Below are positions 34,497 to 43,140 of a stretch of 64,000 bases of DNA, in pieces. Source of the stretch: Natranaeroarchaeum aerophilus (GTDB lineage: Archaea; Halobacteriota; Halobacteria; Halobacteriales; Natronoarchaeaceae). The notes below the pieces were generated by a model, which was not told the DNA's origin, searched no databases, and worked only from the letters and a program-made list of their open reading frames with translations. The stretch spans positions 627,815 to 691,814 of the forward strand of contig NZ_JAKRVY010000001.1 of NCBI RefSeq assembly GCF_023638055.1, written 5' to 3'. Every line of letters starts with the position of its first letter. The stretch's first letter is position 1. The position numbers and the translations under genes are program-made.

Positions 34497-34508
34497 ACGT
34501 GTATGCAG
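34491..34508. promoter_or_regulatory. 18-bp palindrome over the start codon of the HFX_2341-type gene
   Basis: CTGCATACGTGTATGCAG has two perfect 8-base arms around a 2-base centre. The start codon (34494-34496) lies in the left arm. Such a site would let a bound dimer block a leaderless transcript, fitting self-regulation by the winged-helix product. Confidence 0.6.
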
Positions 34509-35115
34509 GCGTGGGACCTGTAAAAAGACACGAGTTTCCACTCGTTTGCCCCACGAAGCCGGGGTTTCGAGAATCGAACCAGAGACTACTACTTCCCGGG
34601 AAGTGTCGGTATAACTGGTTGCCGGCACGCAGACCGCTCGGACTTCGTACATCCATCTCCGGCGACCACCTGGACATCGACTGCCTCATCAGCCCGAGGG
34701 GCGAGAACGATCTGTTTCGCCTCTCGGCATTCAATCGTTCCGGCGAGTAGCGACACTTTCGATCCGTTCTTGGTGGTGGTTTCACTCCGTTACGGTCCGT
34801 GCGTCGCCTCGCTCGTCGAGCGATCCGGCCCCTTTCAGTCCACCCACAACACCTCATCCTCCCCAACCGATTCGCTCGCTCTGCTCGCTCATCCACCGGA
34901 AGACGAGTCTTCCGAGCCTTCGCTCGGTTCCCTCGCGAAGACCTCGCGCGACGCTGGCTCGTCATGGACGACTCGCCAGCACACGCCAACCGCACTCGGT
35001 GGATCGGAAACCAATACTTCAACTTTCGAAGCAAATAGCTACAGTTTCTATAGTGTATTACTACAGTATTCGAAGTAACGGTTGTAGCGCCCCAAAACGC
35101 AAAAAGGGGCCGAGG
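34509..35115. other. Hairpin-rich intergenic stretch
   Basis: No convincing gene is seen in about 600 bases. The frames here have repetitive Ser/Arg translations unlike the acidic neighbours. The stretch is full of short inverted repeats, including ACTTCCCGGGAAGT (34590-34603), CGGAAGAC-GA-GTCTTCCG (34897-34914) and GCTCGTCGAGC near 34809. The last 100 bases are AT-rich, with TAGTGTATTACTACAGTA near 35050. After the gpmI stop (35116) the sequence CAAAAAGGGGCC reads as T-rich on the minus strand and could be its terminator. Confidence 0.55.
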
Positions 35116-36630
35116 CTACTCCAGGAGGTTCTCGCCAGTCATCGCCCCGGGCTGGTCGATATCCATCAGGTCCAGCATCGTCGGCGCGAGGTCACACAGC
35201 GAGCCGTCCTCTCGTACCGATTTCCCGGCATCGTCGCCCTCGGAGCCGACGTAGATGAACGGGACGAGGTTGTAGGTGTGGGCAGTGTGTGGATCGTCTT
35301 CGGTGCCCATGTCGTCGGCGTTGCCGTGATCGGCGGTGATCAGGACCTCGGCACCATCCTCCTCCAGCGCGTCGGCGAGCCGGCCGAGCTGTTCGTCGAC
35401 GGCTTCGACGGCCTCGATCGCGGCCTCGTAATCGCCCGTGTGGCCGACCATGTCGGGGTTGGCGTAGTTGAGCACCATCGCGTCCGGGTCGTCGCTGTCG
35501 AGGACGTCGATCGCGGTCTGGGTCACCTCGGGCGCGCTCATCTCTGGCTGGAGGTCATAGGTTGGCACGTCGGGGCTCTCGACGATCTCGCGGATCTCGC
35601 CGTCGAACTCGACTTCCCGCCCGCCGTTGAGGAAGTAGGTGACGTGGGCGTACTTCTCGGATTCGGCGAGCCGGAGCTGGGTTCGTCCGGAGTCGGCGAG
35701 CACCTCGCCGAGTACGTCCGCAGGCTGGGTCGGGGGGAACGCCACCGGGACGTCGAACGTCTTGTCGTACTGGGTCATCGTCGTGACCGTCACGTCCGGT
35801 GGGCTCGTCTCGAAGGCCCATTCGGGGCGGATATCCGCGAGCATGCGGGTGAGCTGGCGGGCACGATCCGAACGGAAGTTGAAAAAGACCACGCTGTCGC
35901 CGTCTTCCAGTGCCGCGCCGTCGTCGATGATCGTCGGCTCGACGAACTCGTCGGTCGTATCGCGCTCGTACGATTCGGTGACGGCCTCGACGGCCGACGT
36001 GGCGGTGTGGTCGCCGTCCCGGTTGACGATGGCGTCGTAGGCGCGTCTGGTGCGTTCCCAGTTCTGGTCCCGATCCATCGCGTAGTAGCGTCCGGTGACC
36101 GTCGCAACCTGCCCGGTGCCGTGCTCGTCGATCGTCGCCTCGAGGTCTTCGAGATACCCTTCGCCGCCGTGAGGGGCAGTGTCACGACCGTCCATGAATG
36201 CGTGTGTGGTCGCCTCGACGCCGTGCTCGGCGGCCATCTCGATCAGCGCGTGGAGATGTTCCTGTGAGGAGTGGACGCCGCCGTCGCTGACCAGCCCCAT
36301 GAAGTGGACCCGACCGTCGTGTTCCTCGGCGTGATCGAACGCGGTCTGGATCGCGTCGTTCGTCTGGAAGCTTCCGTCCTCGATCGCGTCGTTGATCCGG
36401 GTGTACTCCTGGTAGACGACCCGGCCCGCGCCGATGTTGAGGTGGCCGACCTCGCTGTTGCCCATCTGTCCGTCCGGCAAGCCGACACGGCGTCCAGCCA
36501 CCGTGAGCGTCCCGTACGCGCCGGTGTCGGCAAGCCGATCGAAGTTCGGCGTGTTCGCGGCTTTCACCGCGTCGCGGCGGTCGTGTTCGCCGATACCCCA
36601 GCCGTCGAGGATAATCAGTGCAGCGTCCAT
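35116..36630 (-). CDS. gpmI: 2,3-bisphosphoglycerate-independent phosphoglycerate mutase
   Basis: This 504-residue protein begins MDAALIILDGWGIGEHDRRDA. The metal/nucleophile motif MGNSEVGHLNIGAGR, with the phospho-Ser near residue 60, marks the alkaline-phosphatase-type iPGM. Other family blocks are FMDGRDTAPHGG, VTGRYYAMDRDQNWERT and the C-terminal metal site ITADHGNADDM with MVGHTG. It interconverts 3- and 2-phosphoglycerate in glycolysis and gluconeogenesis with Mn ions. Full length is intact. The second tnpB element begins about 50 bases upstream of its start. Confidence 0.95.
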   Translation of the reverse strand: MDAALIILDGWGIGEHDRRDAVKAANTPNFDRLADTGAYGTLTVAGRRVGLPDGQMGNSEVGHLNIGAGRVVYQEYTRINDAIEDGSFQTNDAIQTAFDHAEEHDGRVHFMGLVSDGGVHSSQEHLHALIEMAAEHGVEATTHAFMDGRDTAPHGGEGYLEDLEATIDEHGTGQVATVTGRYYAMDRDQNWERTRRAYDAIVNRDGDHTATSAVEAVTESYERDTTDEFVEPTIIDDGAALEDGDSVVFFNFRSDRARQLTRMLADIRPEWAFETSPPDVTVTTMTQYDKTFDVPVAFPPTQPADVLGEVLADSGRTQLRLAESEKYAHVTYFLNGGREVEFDGEIREIVESPDVPTYDLQPEMSAPEVTQTAIDVLDSDDPDAMVLNYANPDMVGHTGDYEAAIEAVEAVDEQLGRLADALEEDGAEVLITADHGNADDMGTEDDPHTAHTYNLVPFIYVGSEGDDAGKSVREDGSLCDLAPTMLDLMDIDQPGAMTGENLLE

Positions 36631-36812
36631 ACCTGCACGGAGACGCTCGCCCTGTAACTACTCTTCGCTCTATCTTTAAACAGCGAGAGAATCCCGCCGT
36701 TCACGGCGGGCGTGAATCGCGTCACTCGCCTACACAATCCACCGCTCGATGGCAGACTGGATATTCAACGCTGCTCCACACTATTAAGTAGGATTATCTA
36801 CATAGGCTATGT

Positions 36813-38063
36813 ATGGCGATTGAGGTCACGCGCACCTACGTTGGTTCGATCCAGAACCAGCGACAGGTCTGCGATGGCCTCAACTCGCTCGGTGACTCTA
36901 CCTCGAAAATCTGGAACGTCGCACGCTGGACAACCGACCGCATCTGGAACCAAACCGGCGAAATCCCTGATGAAGGGACGCTCAAAGCGTATATGAAGAA
37001 CCAGCCGTGCTGGAAAGACTTGAACGCACAATCCAGTCAGAAAGTCATCGAAGAACTTTCTGACGCTTTTCAGTCGTGGTTCGACCTGCGACAGAAAGAC
37101 GCAGAGGCGAATCCGCCCGGCTACCGCAAACACGGGGACACCCGGCCAAAGAGTACGGTCACGTTCAAAGCAGACGGGTTCAAACACGACCCCGAAAACA
37201 ACCGTGTCCGACTCTCAAAGGGGAAGAACCTGAAGGAACACCGTTCTGATTTCCTGCTCTGCGAGTACCAGACCCGTCCGGACGTTGACCTCACCGAAGT
37301 CACTAAGGTACAGAACGTTCGTGCCGTCTGGAACGGCAGCGAGTGGGAACTACACTTCGTCTGCAAAGTCAGCCTCGAAACCACCGACTCGACAGACGAC
37401 GGAGTGGCAGGAATCGACCTTGGCATCAAGAACATCGCCACGGTCGCCTTCCCCGACGAATACGTTCTCTACCCCGGCAACTCGCTCAAAGAAGACAAAC
37501 ACTACTTCACCCGATCAGAGTACGACACCGAGGGCGAGAACGGCCCGTCAGAAAAGTCGATGTGGGCGCGCAGGAAACTTGCAGAGCGTGAAACTCATTT
37601 CTACCACACGCTTACGGACACGATCATCACTGAGTGTGTTGAGCGCGGTGTTGGAACGCTTGCAGTGAGTTGGCCCGAAGACGTGCGCCAGTCCGACTGG
37701 GGTAAGACGGGTAATAAGAAGCTGCACTCGTGGGCGTTTGACCGTATCTACCAGTACCTCGAATACAAAGGCGAGATTCGCGGTGTTGAGGTGCTGAAGG
37801 AGAACGAGTGGGACACCAGTAAGACTTGTTCACGGTGTGGTGACGACACGAAGGCGAACCGTGTCGAACGCGGCCTGTACGTCTGCTCATCGTGTGAGCT
37901 GGTCGGGAACGCAGATTGTAATGGGGCGGAGAATATGCGTCAGAAGATAACTCCGAGTCCTCATGGAGAGGATAGGAGTAACGGCTGTGTGGCACAGCCA
38001 TTGGTACACCTGTTCGACCGCGAGAGCGGGACGTTCAACACGAGAGAACAGGTCGTATCGTAG
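36813..38063 (+). CDS. tnpB: TnpB, RNA-guided nuclease family, full length
   Basis: This 416-residue protein has an N-terminal helical/beta domain, then the RuvC-like core. The first catalytic Asp is D202 in GIDLGIKN. The C-terminal zinc ribbon has CSRCG and CSSC, and the last Asp is D368 in NADCNGAEN. At the usual place of the RuvC-II Glu (family iviEdL) it reads TLAVSWPEDV: residue 286 is Ser, with E289 three residues later. It may cut DNA using a relocated Glu, or be nuclease-weak. The broken copy at 4470-5779 is clearly related (shared WNVxRWT, NPPGYRKHGD, YDTEGENGPS). ATG 36813 follows an AT-rich leader. Confidence 0.92.
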   Translation: MAIEVTRTYVGSIQNQRQVCDGLNSLGDSTSKIWNVARWTTDRIWNQTGEIPDEGTLKAYMKNQPCWKDLNAQSSQKVIEELSDAFQSWFDLRQKDAEANPPGYRKHGDTRPKSTVTFKADGFKHDPENNRVRLSKGKNLKEHRSDFLLCEYQTRPDVDLTEVTKVQNVRAVWNGSEWELHFVCKVSLETTDSTDDGVAGIDLGIKNIATVAFPDEYVLYPGNSLKEDKHYFTRSEYDTEGENGPSEKSMWARRKLAERETHFYHTLTDTIITECVERGVGTLAVSWPEDVRQSDWGKTGNKKLHSWAFDRIYQYLEYKGEIRGVEVLKENEWDTSKTCSRCGDDTKANRVERGLYVCSSCELVGNADCNGAENMRQKITPSPHGEDRSNGCVAQPLVHLFDRESGTFNTREQVVS

Positions 38064-38125
38064 ACCGGCAAATATCCCACCTGCGGTACGGGAAGCCTCG
38101 CCGTTTACGGCGAGGAGGATGTCAC
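37960..38125 (+). ncRNA. Candidate omega RNA (reRNA) region of the second tnpB element
   Basis: The end of tnpB and the right end are conserved with the first element at the DNA level, including GGATAGGAGTAACGGCTG and the stem GGCTGTGTGGCACAGCC. Conservation continues past the stop codon (GTAGACC, AATATCCCACC) to the terminal hairpin. This is where TnpB guide RNAs are made. The guide would start near 38126 with TTGCAACGACTGGGAG. The 5' boundary is a guess. Confidence 0.5.
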
Positions 38126-38266
38126 TTGCAACGACTGGGAGTCGTCTGGCGAACCCCACGATATGCTGGTCATATACGTCCGGCTACGGAGCTCTCCGGT
38201 GGTAAATATAGTCGTACGTGCTATCGAAAACAACGTTTATACCGGTGCTGGCGGTATCTCTGCTCG

Positions 38267-38704
38267 ATGACATCGCCAGTTCGCGTCGCGTTCGTTTGCG
38301 TACAAAACGCCGGTCGAAGCCAGATGGCAACCGCCTTCGCGGAGCGCGAGCGCGAGCGACGCGGGGCCACCGAAGCGATCGAGATCACGACCGGCGGCAC
38401 CCAGCCCGCCGACCACGTCCACGAGGAGGTCGTCACGGTGATGGACGAGGAGGGATTCGATCTCGCCGACAGGACGCCGAAAGACATCACGCCCGAGGAA
38501 CTCCAGTCGGTCGACTACGTCATCACGATGGGCTGTTCGGCCCAGGACGTCTGTCCGGCGACCTGGAACGGGGAGAACCGCGACTGGGGGCTCGACGACC
38601 CCGACGGACAGGGGCTCGAGGCCGTCCGCAAGATCAGAGACGAAATCGCCGGGCGCGTCGAGGACCTGTTCGACGAACTGCTCGTCGAGACCGAGACGGA
38701 CTGA
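38267..38704 (+). CDS. arsC: Arsenate reductase / low-molecular-weight phosphatase family protein
   Basis: This 145-residue protein starts at ATG 38267 (MTSPVRVAFVCVQNAGRSQ). The phosphate loop, C-x5-R-S in VCVQNAGRSQMA, is at residues 10-17. The later YVITMGCSAQDVCPATW gives a second and third Cys where thioredoxin-coupled arsenate reductases have their redox pair, and the end, EAVRKIRDEIAGRVEDL, is typical. So reduction of arsenate is more likely than protein phosphatase action. A TATA-like TTTATA at 38236-38241 is right for a leaderless start. No other ars gene is near. Confidence 0.83.
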   Translation: MTSPVRVAFVCVQNAGRSQMATAFAERERERRGATEAIEITTGGTQPADHVHEEVVTVMDEEGFDLADRTPKDITPEELQSVDYVITMGCSAQDVCPATWNGENRDWGLDDPDGQGLEAVRKIRDEIAGRVEDLFDELLVETETD

Positions 38705-38762
38705 GGGTCGGGACCCGCCGGAACCCGCTGGTTTTATCGCCTCGCCGTCGCGTTGTGATGAC

Positions 38763-40046
38763 GTGACGCTGGATCCGGTACAGTTTGAAGGAATTACGCA
38801 GCTTGCGCGACGGATCACCCGCTCGGTCGACGAAACCGACCAACAGCAGTTCGTCGACACGGTCTGGGCGGAGTTCCTCGACCCGCTGGTCGACGACGGT
38901 CGGGTCGTACTCGAACCGCTCGGCGACCAGCGCCGCTGTGAGGTACCGATCGAGGACGTCGCCCTGCAGGACGCCGAGTTCCCGAGCTGTCATGGACTCG
39001 ATTCCGGGACGATCAATCCGACATCGTTCAAAAACGGGATCGTGCTGGACGTCGCACAGGCCGCGATGGCGTCGAGCCCGTCGGATCTGGACCTGCATCG
39101 GGATCGCACAGTCGTCGTCACCGCTCATATCAGCGATCCCACGCAGGACCTCTCGACGGAGTGGACGAAGTGGGACGAGGGTCACACCGATCGACGCATC
39201 CTGCAGGCACCCCGAGTCTCCCGATTCGAAGAGAGCGTCGTCCACGAACTTGGCCTCTATCTCGCCGAGAGCCACCACGCGCTCGAACACGCCGACGCGG
39301 TCGATGACCTGTTTATTCTCGACGGGCCGATCTATCCCAAAGGCATGCTGAACTGGACCGATCGCGCCCCCGAACTCGCCGACCTGCTCCACGACGAGCA
39401 AGAGCCACGTGACGTCATCGAAAACTACGTCGCACTGGTCGAGACGTTCGTCGAGAAGGACGTTCCGCTGGTCGGATTCGTCAAGAACCCGTCGACGAAA
39501 GCGATTACCCGGACGCTTCGGGACACCGGTCAGACCGCACCGTGGGTCAACGACACAGCCTTTTTTACCAGGCTACTCGAACAGGTCGAGTTCGTCGAGC
39601 GCGAGGGGCCGGACGGCGAGCCGCGCCGGGAACGTTCCCGCGCAACTGACGTCCTCACCTTTACCAACTGGTTTCGCTCGCGCGGCGGTGCGGATCGCTT
39701 CCTCTGTGCGGACGGTGATGCCTTCGGCGTCGAGCGCAGTCTCGATCCAGCAGACTACGAGGTTACCTTCTTCCCGCTGTACGATCCGCGTGAGGACCTG
39801 CTCTATCGGATCGAAGCCCCCTACGCGTTCACGAAATCGGCCGAGTGTCGCGAGCGGCTGGCGATGCAGCTACTCGCGGACGTCGCCGCCGAGCGAGGTC
39901 CACCACTCTCGGTGCAGAAGGCCGACGAACTCGCCCGGATCAGCGCCGAGGGAACGGACTCGCTTCGCTCGGAGCTCGAAGCGGCGTTCGAGACCGAGCA
40001 GATGCACGGCTACGACGATCACCGGTGGGGGAGCGAAGAGTACTAG
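38763..40046 (+). CDS. nurA: NurA-domain nuclease
   Basis: This 427-residue protein begins at GTG 38763 (MTLDPVQFEGITQLARRIT). The NurA core is seen in FPSCHGLDSGTINPTSFKNG, with the first metal-binding Asp, then VVVTAHISD, VDDLFILDGPIYPKGML with a second acidic site, and LVGFVKNPSTKAITRTL. NurA is the 5' to 3' nuclease that works with the HerA translocase and Mre11-Rad50 to resect double-strand breaks in archaea. A herA-like gene lies 450 bases downstream on the same strand, with a small opposite-strand gene between. Length is normal for haloarchaeal NurA. Confidence 0.86.
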   Translation: MTLDPVQFEGITQLARRITRSVDETDQQQFVDTVWAEFLDPLVDDGRVVLEPLGDQRRCEVPIEDVALQDAEFPSCHGLDSGTINPTSFKNGIVLDVAQAAMASSPSDLDLHRDRTVVVTAHISDPTQDLSTEWTKWDEGHTDRRILQAPRVSRFEESVVHELGLYLAESHHALEHADAVDDLFILDGPIYPKGMLNWTDRAPELADLLHDEQEPRDVIENYVALVETFVEKDVPLVGFVKNPSTKAITRTLRDTGQTAPWVNDTAFFTRLLEQVEFVEREGPDGEPRRERSRATDVLTFTNWFRSRGGADRFLCADGDAFGVERSLDPADYEVTFFPLYDPREDLLYRIEAPYAFTKSAECRERLAMQLLADVAAERGPPLSVQKADELARISAEGTDSLRSELEAAFETEQMHGYDDHRWGSEEY

Positions 40047-40387
40047 ACAGCGACGTCCGGTTCGGTCTTTTCGAGTTCGACGTCGACTTTCCCTTCGGGG
40101 ACACCGATCCGGGCGAACTGCGTGCGGACGTGTTCTTTCGCCGCTTCAAGCGCCTGCTCGCGCGTATCGAACCCACGTGGCATCGGCGACTCGAAGGCGA
40201 CGTTGACCGTCTCGTCGCCGATCTGCTGTTCGGTGCCGCCGCTCTCGACCTCGTAAAAGGCGTCACAGACCCAGACGTAGGCTGCGTCCTCGTCGGGCGC
40301 ACCCCTGAAGGTCGGTGCCGACTCGCCGCGCTCGTACAGCGTTCCCGTGAGGGCCGTGCCGCCCGCCTGCCCACGAACCAGTAACAT
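40043..40387 (-). CDS. Small haloarchaeal protein between nurA and herA (DUF7113-like)
   Basis: This 114-residue protein starts at ATG 40387 (MLLVRGQAGGTALTGTLYER). It reads as a beta-rich N-terminal half (AAYVWVCDAFYEVESGG) and a helical half (FDTREQALEAAKEHVRTQFARIG). It recalls a conserved haloarchaeal family numbered DUF7113, from memory. Its stop overlaps the nurA stop by 4 bases, and its start is divergent from herA, so it is bound into the repair locus by position. No function known. Confidence 0.72.
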   Translation of the reverse strand: MLLVRGQAGGTALTGTLYERGESAPTFRGAPDEDAAYVWVCDAFYEVESGGTEQQIGDETVNVAFESPMPRGFDTREQALEAAKEHVRTQFARIGVPEGKVDVELEKTEPDVAV

Positions 40388-40496
40388 AGTAGTACAGAGG
40401 TCGGCAGCGGGCAAAAGGTCGTTGGGGAACCAGATCACGATCGACGTGTCGGTTCGCAGGGAAACGGGTTTCACCGATGGCCCACATTGGATGGAC

Positions 40497-42278
40497 ATGG
40501 CTGATCTGAACGACTTCGACGCGTACGGCGGGGACGGTGGGGGCACGGACGACACCGCCGCCGACCGCGACGCCGCGGACGACTTCGAGCGCGTCGAGAC
40601 GACGCCCGCGAGAAGCGAGGACGGTATCGGGACGATTGCCGTTTCGCAGGGGCTGCGCATTCACGAGGACGAGGAGGACTCGACGGTTCGGGCCTACGTC
40701 ACCAAAGGGAACCGATCGTCAGTCCGGATCGGGAAGTATCTGCTCGCGCCGTATCCGGACGGCGAGACGCTCTTCTGTCGGATCGCCGGACTGGAGTACG
40801 CCCAGGAGTTTCACGCCGACGACGCCACCGAGATCCACGCCCAGCGAGCGATGCGGCAGGACGGCATCGACGAAGCGGATTACAAGTTTCTCGCGGATCT
40901 GGAGCCACTGGCGGTCCTCTACGACAGCGATGACGGGCTCAAGCGCCGGATGACCGACCGCGTTCCGAAACCACAGACCACCGTGAGGGAAGCCGACGAC
41001 ACGGCCGAAATCAAGACGGGACTCAAGATTCCCGAAGATGGCGTCTTTCTCGGACATCTCGCGGTCGGCGGTGAGAAGGTTCGGACCAGCGCCCAGCCGC
41101 CAACAATCGACTACCGTCTCAAGGACGACTACGAGGATGGCGATCCGCTCGTCTTCCGGCACACCCTGATTGCCGGGGGGACCGGATCGGGGAAAACGCA
41201 CACGGCAAAAAACATTCTTCGGCAGTTCCTCGCCGACGAGCGTACCTACCGGATGGACGACGGGCGCTCGGTCACGCCCGCAGTCGTTCAGTTCGACCCG
41301 CAGGACGAGTACGCCCAGATGCACGATGACAACGACGACCTTGACGCCGAGACTGCGCGGCGGTACGAGCGCGAGGGAGTCGTCCACGGCGGCCACGACG
41401 ATACCATCGCCTTCGTCCCGAAAGTCGGTGACGCTACTTATGCGACGGACGACCACCGGGCAGAACAGGTTGAGTTCACTATCCCCTTTTCGATGGTGCG
41501 GGACAACGAGTGGCTGGTCGCTGGCGGCGGGCTGAACGACAACCAGTACAACGCACTCAGACATCTGCTCGATCGATTCTTCAGAGAACACGGTACTGGT
41601 GGGACGTACGACCAGTTCCAGACGTTTATGGACGACCCGGCCCTTCGGGAGGAGCTCAATGAGTCCGGCCGCGTCCACGAGGCGACGTTCGACGCCGTCA
41701 ACCGGCGTGTTCGTGGGTTCGGGACGGTGTTCGACCAGGACGCCCGCCCGATCACCGAGCAGATCGAGCGATTCGTCCGCCCGGGCGGGCTGACGGTCGT
41801 TCCGACCTACCATATCAATAATACGCGGGCAACCGAGACAATCGTGCTCGCGGTATCGAGTCTGCTCGTCGATCAGAAGCTCTCGAACGATCCGCGGTAC
41901 GACCGAATCAAGGAGACGCCGGTCGTACTGGGGATGGACGAGGCCCACAACTTCCTGACCGACGCCGAAAGCGCACAGGCCCGCCGAGTGATCGGCAAGT
42001 TCACTGACGCGGCCAAGCAGGGACGAAAGGAACGTCTCGGTCTCTTCTTGATCACGCAGGATCCACAGGACATCGCCGACGCCGTATTCAAACAGATCAA
42101 CACGACAGTCGTGCTCAACCTCGGCGACGAGGACGCCATCAAAAGCGTCAACATCCCGTCCAATCTGGAGAGCAAGGTCCCCTACATGGAGAAAGGACAG
42201 ATGGTCGTCTACTCGCCCGACAACTCCGAGCCGGTCGAGATCATCGGTCTCCCGAACTGCCTTACCCGCCACGGTTGA
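40497..42278 (+). CDS. herA: HerA-type ATP-dependent DNA translocase
   Basis: This protein of about 593 residues is taken from ATG 40497 (MADLNDFDAYGGDGGG); ATG 40491 is possible. After an acidic leader, a HAS-barrel-like beta domain is seen (GTIAVSQGLRIHEDEEDSTVRAYV). The FtsK/HerA ATPase core has Walker A GGTGSGKTHT near residue 227 and Walker B VVLGMDEAHNF near 478, then an Arg-finger region, FTDAAKQGRKERLGLFLITQDPQDI. HerA hexamers pump DNA to NurA during break resection. Pairing with nurA supports this, though other HerA-family ATPases exist. Confidence 0.87.
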   Translation: MADLNDFDAYGGDGGGTDDTAADRDAADDFERVETTPARSEDGIGTIAVSQGLRIHEDEEDSTVRAYVTKGNRSSVRIGKYLLAPYPDGETLFCRIAGLEYAQEFHADDATEIHAQRAMRQDGIDEADYKFLADLEPLAVLYDSDDGLKRRMTDRVPKPQTTVREADDTAEIKTGLKIPEDGVFLGHLAVGGEKVRTSAQPPTIDYRLKDDYEDGDPLVFRHTLIAGGTGSGKTHTAKNILRQFLADERTYRMDDGRSVTPAVVQFDPQDEYAQMHDDNDDLDAETARRYEREGVVHGGHDDTIAFVPKVGDATYATDDHRAEQVEFTIPFSMVRDNEWLVAGGGLNDNQYNALRHLLDRFFREHGTGGTYDQFQTFMDDPALREELNESGRVHEATFDAVNRRVRGFGTVFDQDARPITEQIERFVRPGGLTVVPTYHINNTRATETIVLAVSSLLVDQKLSNDPRYDRIKETPVVLGMDEAHNFLTDAESAQARRVIGKFTDAAKQGRKERLGLFLITQDPQDIADAVFKQINTTVVLNLGDEDAIKSVNIPSNLESKVPYMEKGQMVVYSPDNSEPVEIIGLPNCLTRHG

Positions 42279-42333
42279 ACTGTCGACACCGATTTTGGGG
42301 TGGATTTTTCAGGCTGTCGGCTGCAGTAGGTGT

Positions 42334-42762
42334 ATGGGCAAGACAGTACTTGTTGCGATCGATGGGTCCCCACAGTCCGACGAGGCGCTCGATCATGCCA
42401 TCGAGGAGTTCCCCGAAGCGGAACTGTTCGGACTGACGGTGATCGACCCCGCCGAAGCCGGGTACGCAGTTGAGGGGGCCGTGGCGGAGTTCCCACAGGG
42501 CTGGTACGAGACTGCTGAGGACGAGGCCCACTCCGTCCTTGACGAGGCGGTGGACCGCGCCGCCGAGGCTGGCGTCGAACTGCAGACGGCGAGTGAGATC
42601 GGTCGGCCCGCCAACACCATCGTGACGTTCGCTGACGAACACGACATCGACCACATCGTCATGGGCAGCCACGGTCGAACCGGTATGAGTCGAATTCTCC
42701 TTGGAAGCGTCGCAGAAACAGTGATGCGTCGGTCGACGGTTCCGGTGACCGTGGTCAGGTAA
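42334..42762 (+). CDS. Universal stress protein (UspA family)
   Basis: This 142-residue protein starts at ATG 42334 (MGKTVLVAIDGSPQSDEALDHA). The ATP-binding signature G-x2-G-x9-G-S/T is visible in GSHGRTGMSRILLGSVAETV near the C-terminus, so it should be an ATP-binding Usp. The preceding strand, TIVTFADEHDIDHIVMGS, is typical. Haloarchaea carry dozens of these stress-response proteins; specific roles are unknown. It converges on a small membrane gene whose end abuts its stop. Confidence 0.9.
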   Translation: MGKTVLVAIDGSPQSDEALDHAIEEFPEAELFGLTVIDPAEAGYAVEGAVAEFPQGWYETAEDEAHSVLDEAVDRAAEAGVELQTASEIGRPANTIVTFADEHDIDHIVMGSHGRTGMSRILLGSVAETVMRRSTVPVTVVR

Positions 42763-43059
42763 CTACTCTACTTTTTCGACGGAGACGTTCTCGCGATCCG
42801 ATTTGGCCTGTAGCTCCTCTCGTTCCTCAAGTAGTAGACCGAGCAGTCCGGCCACGATGAATCCGGCTCCGAGTGCCCTCGTCTGCGTGACGTACCAGTC
42901 ACGTGGCTCGAGCTCAGTCGGGTTCTCGAATCCACAGCCGAGAAGCTTCAGGTTCAACTTGAGCGACTGCCGTGGGAGTGCAAGCGAGAACAGCCCCTGA
43001 ACTGCCATCCACACGTACCCGATTTTCCGCAGTTTCGATCCGAACATACGGGTAGACAT
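42763..43059 (-). CDS. Small membrane protein
   Basis: About 98 residues from ATG 43059 (MSTRMFGSKLRKIGYVWMAV); ATG 43047 is an alternative. A first hydrophobic helix (GYVWMAVQGLFSLAL), a polar loop with one Cys (LLGCGFENPTELEPRDWYV) and a second helix (RALGAGFIVAGLLGLLLEE) are seen, then a charged tail. No family recognised. The pattern is typical of small haloarchaeal membrane proteins. Confidence 0.7.
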   Translation of the reverse strand: MSTRMFGSKLRKIGYVWMAVQGLFSLALPRQSLKLNLKLLGCGFENPTELEPRDWYVTQTRALGAGFIVAGLLGLLLEEREELQAKSDRENVSVEKVE

Positions 43060-43140
43060 AGGGCCGCTGGTGGTATAATGTTCACGGGACTGATAGCTCC
43101 TCACTGCACTGATGCATACTGATTGTGGAACGGCGTCGCG

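Larger units (their letters stand above)
36682..38125 (+). mobile_element. IS200/IS605-type (IS1341-like) element with intact tnpB
   Basis: The ends are inferred from the first element. The left end begins near AGCG (36682) before the hairpin CCCGCCG-TTCA-CGGCGGG (36693-36710). The right end has CCTCGCCG-TTTA-CGGCGAGG (38096-38115) followed by AGGATGTCAC, against AGGATGTCAA in the first element. The left end may be up to 7 bases further left, since the distance from end to hairpin differs between copies. There is no tnpA. It lies in the gap between gpmI and the phosphatase gene and breaks no recognisable gene. Confidence 0.82.

Noticed and set aside
34540-34640. Possible tRNA on the minus strand (a GGTTCGATTC run and a CCCCGGC end)
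   Set aside because: The T-arm-like bases have no pairing stem, and the supposed anticodon arm is a perfect palindrome without a 7-base loop. No cloverleaf forms.
34770-35078. 102-residue open frame in the hairpin-rich gap
   Set aside because: The translation is Ser/Thr-rich and repetitive, made of the palindromes themselves, and lacks the acidic character of the real genes.
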